Assembly (NCBI GenBank): GCA_913051545.1
Contig: CAJXCD010000003.1
Coordinates: forward strand, 1-64,000
DNA length: 64,000 nt
From: an uncultured Chloroflexota bacterium
GTDB lineage: Bacteria > Chloroflexota > Dehalococcoidia > Lucifugimonadales > CAJXCD01
Direction: 5' to 3'
The position numbers and the translations under genes are program-made. Below the pieces are notes generated by a model. It worked only from the letters and a program-made list of their open reading frames with translations. It was not told where the DNA came from and made no database searches. Below are positions 62,943 to 64,000 of this stretch, one piece after another. Numbering within the stretch: position 1 is the first letter of the stretch; every line of letters starts with the position of its first letter.

Positions 62943-64000
62943 ATGACAACTAATTTTCAACGTAACGTGGGCTCCAGCCAAATAGTAATAGAAACCGGGA
63001 AGCTAGCCCAACAAGCAAATGGTACAGTGCTAATTAGGAACGGCGATTCAGTCGTACTAGTTACTGCAACTATGAACAACCCTAGGGAAGGAATTGATTT
63101 TTTCCCACTTACAATAGATTTTGAAGAAAGACATTATGCTCAAGGCAAGATACCAGCCAGCTTCTTCCGTAGAGAGGGGCGTCCTAGCACAGAAGGTGTC
63201 TTAACTTGCCGTCTCACGGACAGACCTCTTAGACCTCTTTTCCCAAAAGATTTTCGTAACGAAGTTCAAATTATAGGGACCACACTATCTACAGACCAAG
63301 AAACTCCTCTTGATATACTGACTATCATAGGTGCATCTGCAGCCTTGTCTATTTCAGATATCCCCTTTGGTGGACCAATAGGTGCCACGAGGATCGGCTA
63401 TATCAACGGAGACTTTGTCATAAATCCGTCTTACGAGCAAATTCAAGAAAGTGATATGGATCTTGTTGTAGCAGGAACCCGAGACGGCGTGCTGATGATG
63501 GAAGCCGGAGGCTCGCAACTATCGGAAGAAACTGTTCTTGAAGGTATAAAACTCGCTCAAGATACGAACCTGGAAGTTATATCACTTCAAGATGAGATGG
63601 TTAACAAGATAGGGAAACCAAAAGTCGGATTCGAAAGCACACAAAGTCCAGAAGGTATAGATGCAGAAATCTCTGGTGCCATCGGAACTGAATTAGATGA
63701 CTTACTTGGATCTACTGTTGGAAAATCAGACCAGTCAGAAAAGCTCGAATCCCTTAAAGAAGAAATTCTAACTAAATTCGCAGATAAATGGGAACACTCT
63801 GACATATCTAACTCATTTGAATCTATCCTAGAGAAAACTTTTAGGAAACGTATTTTGGAGAAGGAAGAACGTCCAGATGGAAGAAACCTGAAAGAGATAA
63901 GACCACTGGACTCCGAAGTAAGTCTACTTCCAAGAACACATGGAAGCAGTCTATTCAGCAGAGGCGAAACACAAATACTGGGGACAGCTACCCTAGGATC
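62943..64000 (+). CDS. pnp: Polyribonucleotide nucleotidyltransferase, 5' part
   Basis: The first 352 residues of PNPase, cut by the window edge. NFQRNVGSSQIVIETGKLAQQANGTVLIRNGDSVVLVTATM, RREGRPSTEGVLTCRLTDRPLRPLFPKDF and MMEAGGSQLSEETVLEGI form the first RNase PH domain, and the second begins at PDGRNLKEIRPLDSEVSLLPRTHGSSLFSRGETQ. GAGG lies 11 bases before the ATG. It degrades mRNA 3' to 5' with phosphate. Confidence 0.96.
   Translation, partial: MTTNFQRNVGSSQIVIETGKLAQQANGTVLIRNGDSVVLVTATMNNPREGIDFFPLTIDFEERHYAQGKIPASFFRREGRPSTEGVLTCRLTDRPLRPLFPKDFRNEVQIIGTTLSTDQETPLDILTIIGASAALSISDIPFGGPIGATRIGYINGDFVINPSYEQIQESDMDLVVAGTRDGVLMMEAGGSQLSEETVLEGIKLAQDTNLEVISLQDEMVNKIGKPKVGFESTQSPEGIDAEISGAIGTELDDLLGSTVGKSDQSEKLESLKEEILTKFADKWEHSDISNSFESILEKTFRKRILEKEERPDGRNLKEIRPLDSEVSLLPRTHGSSLFSRGETQILGTATLG

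Overview
The window comes from a low-GC bacterium (roughly 40% GC in most genes), most likely a marine Chloroflexota of the SAR202/Dehalococcoidia type. That placement is an inference. It rests on a 23S rRNA gene with its own promoter and no 16S beside it, UbiA/UbiD/UbiX genes of the menaquinone type, a TrkH with several TrkA-like proteins, very large secreted beta-propeller proteins, an LLM flavin monooxygenase and CocE, HpcH/HpaI and DapA-like catabolic enzymes. No tRNA, 5S rRNA, CRISPR array, insertion sequence or phage gene was found. TTG and GTG start codons are frequent.

Layout. 0.16-3.4 kb: 23S rRNA (minus) with a strong promoter, a structured leader and a processing stem. 3.5-9.0 kb (minus): a CinA/NadD-like fusion, UbiD, UbiA, UbiX, a thiamine-diphosphate (TPP) half enzyme and a PHP hydrolase, probably one operon for quinone synthesis plus unknown steps. 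9.1-20.1 kb (minus): two surface-protein genes, a 2597-residue secreted protein made of six propeller-like modules followed by a membrane-anchored protein with about twenty 15-residue Ala-rich repeats and a Pro/Thr stalk. 20.5-25.4 kb (plus): TrkH potassium transporter, three TrkA-type regulators, a UspA-like protein and prephenate dehydratase. 25.5-28.3 kb (minus): YtxH-type envelope proteins, then an MfnB-TusA-like fusion and a DapA-family aldolase. 28.4-33.4 kb (minus): recG, degV/fakB and fakA, with fakA apparently using an ATT start. 33.6-35.1 kb (plus): rpmB and hemA. 35.1-37.8 kb (minus): aconitase and a 7Fe ferredoxin separated by a strong hairpin. 37.9-42.6 kb (plus): an SDR, cmk, plsC, glmS and a membrane protein. 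42.6-48.6 kb (minus): an HpcH/HpaI aldolase, an Fe(III) ABC transporter (FbpABC type) and an Apd1-like thioredoxin-fold ferredoxin. 48.8-51.4 kb (plus): a degenerate SDR and a CocE/NonD hydrolase. 51.4-52.6 kb (minus): an LLM monooxygenase. 52.7-62.4 kb (minus): the conserved cluster rpsB-tsf-pyrH-frr-uppS-cdsA-dxr-rseP-ispG-proS. 62.5-64 kb (plus): rpsO and the start of pnp, divergent from rpsB.

The housekeeping clusters are ordinary. The least explained parts are the paired giant surface proteins with their 15-residue repeat and a Cys/His/Met/Gly motif, the MfnB-TusA-like fusion, the multi-RCK potassium cluster and the fakA start.
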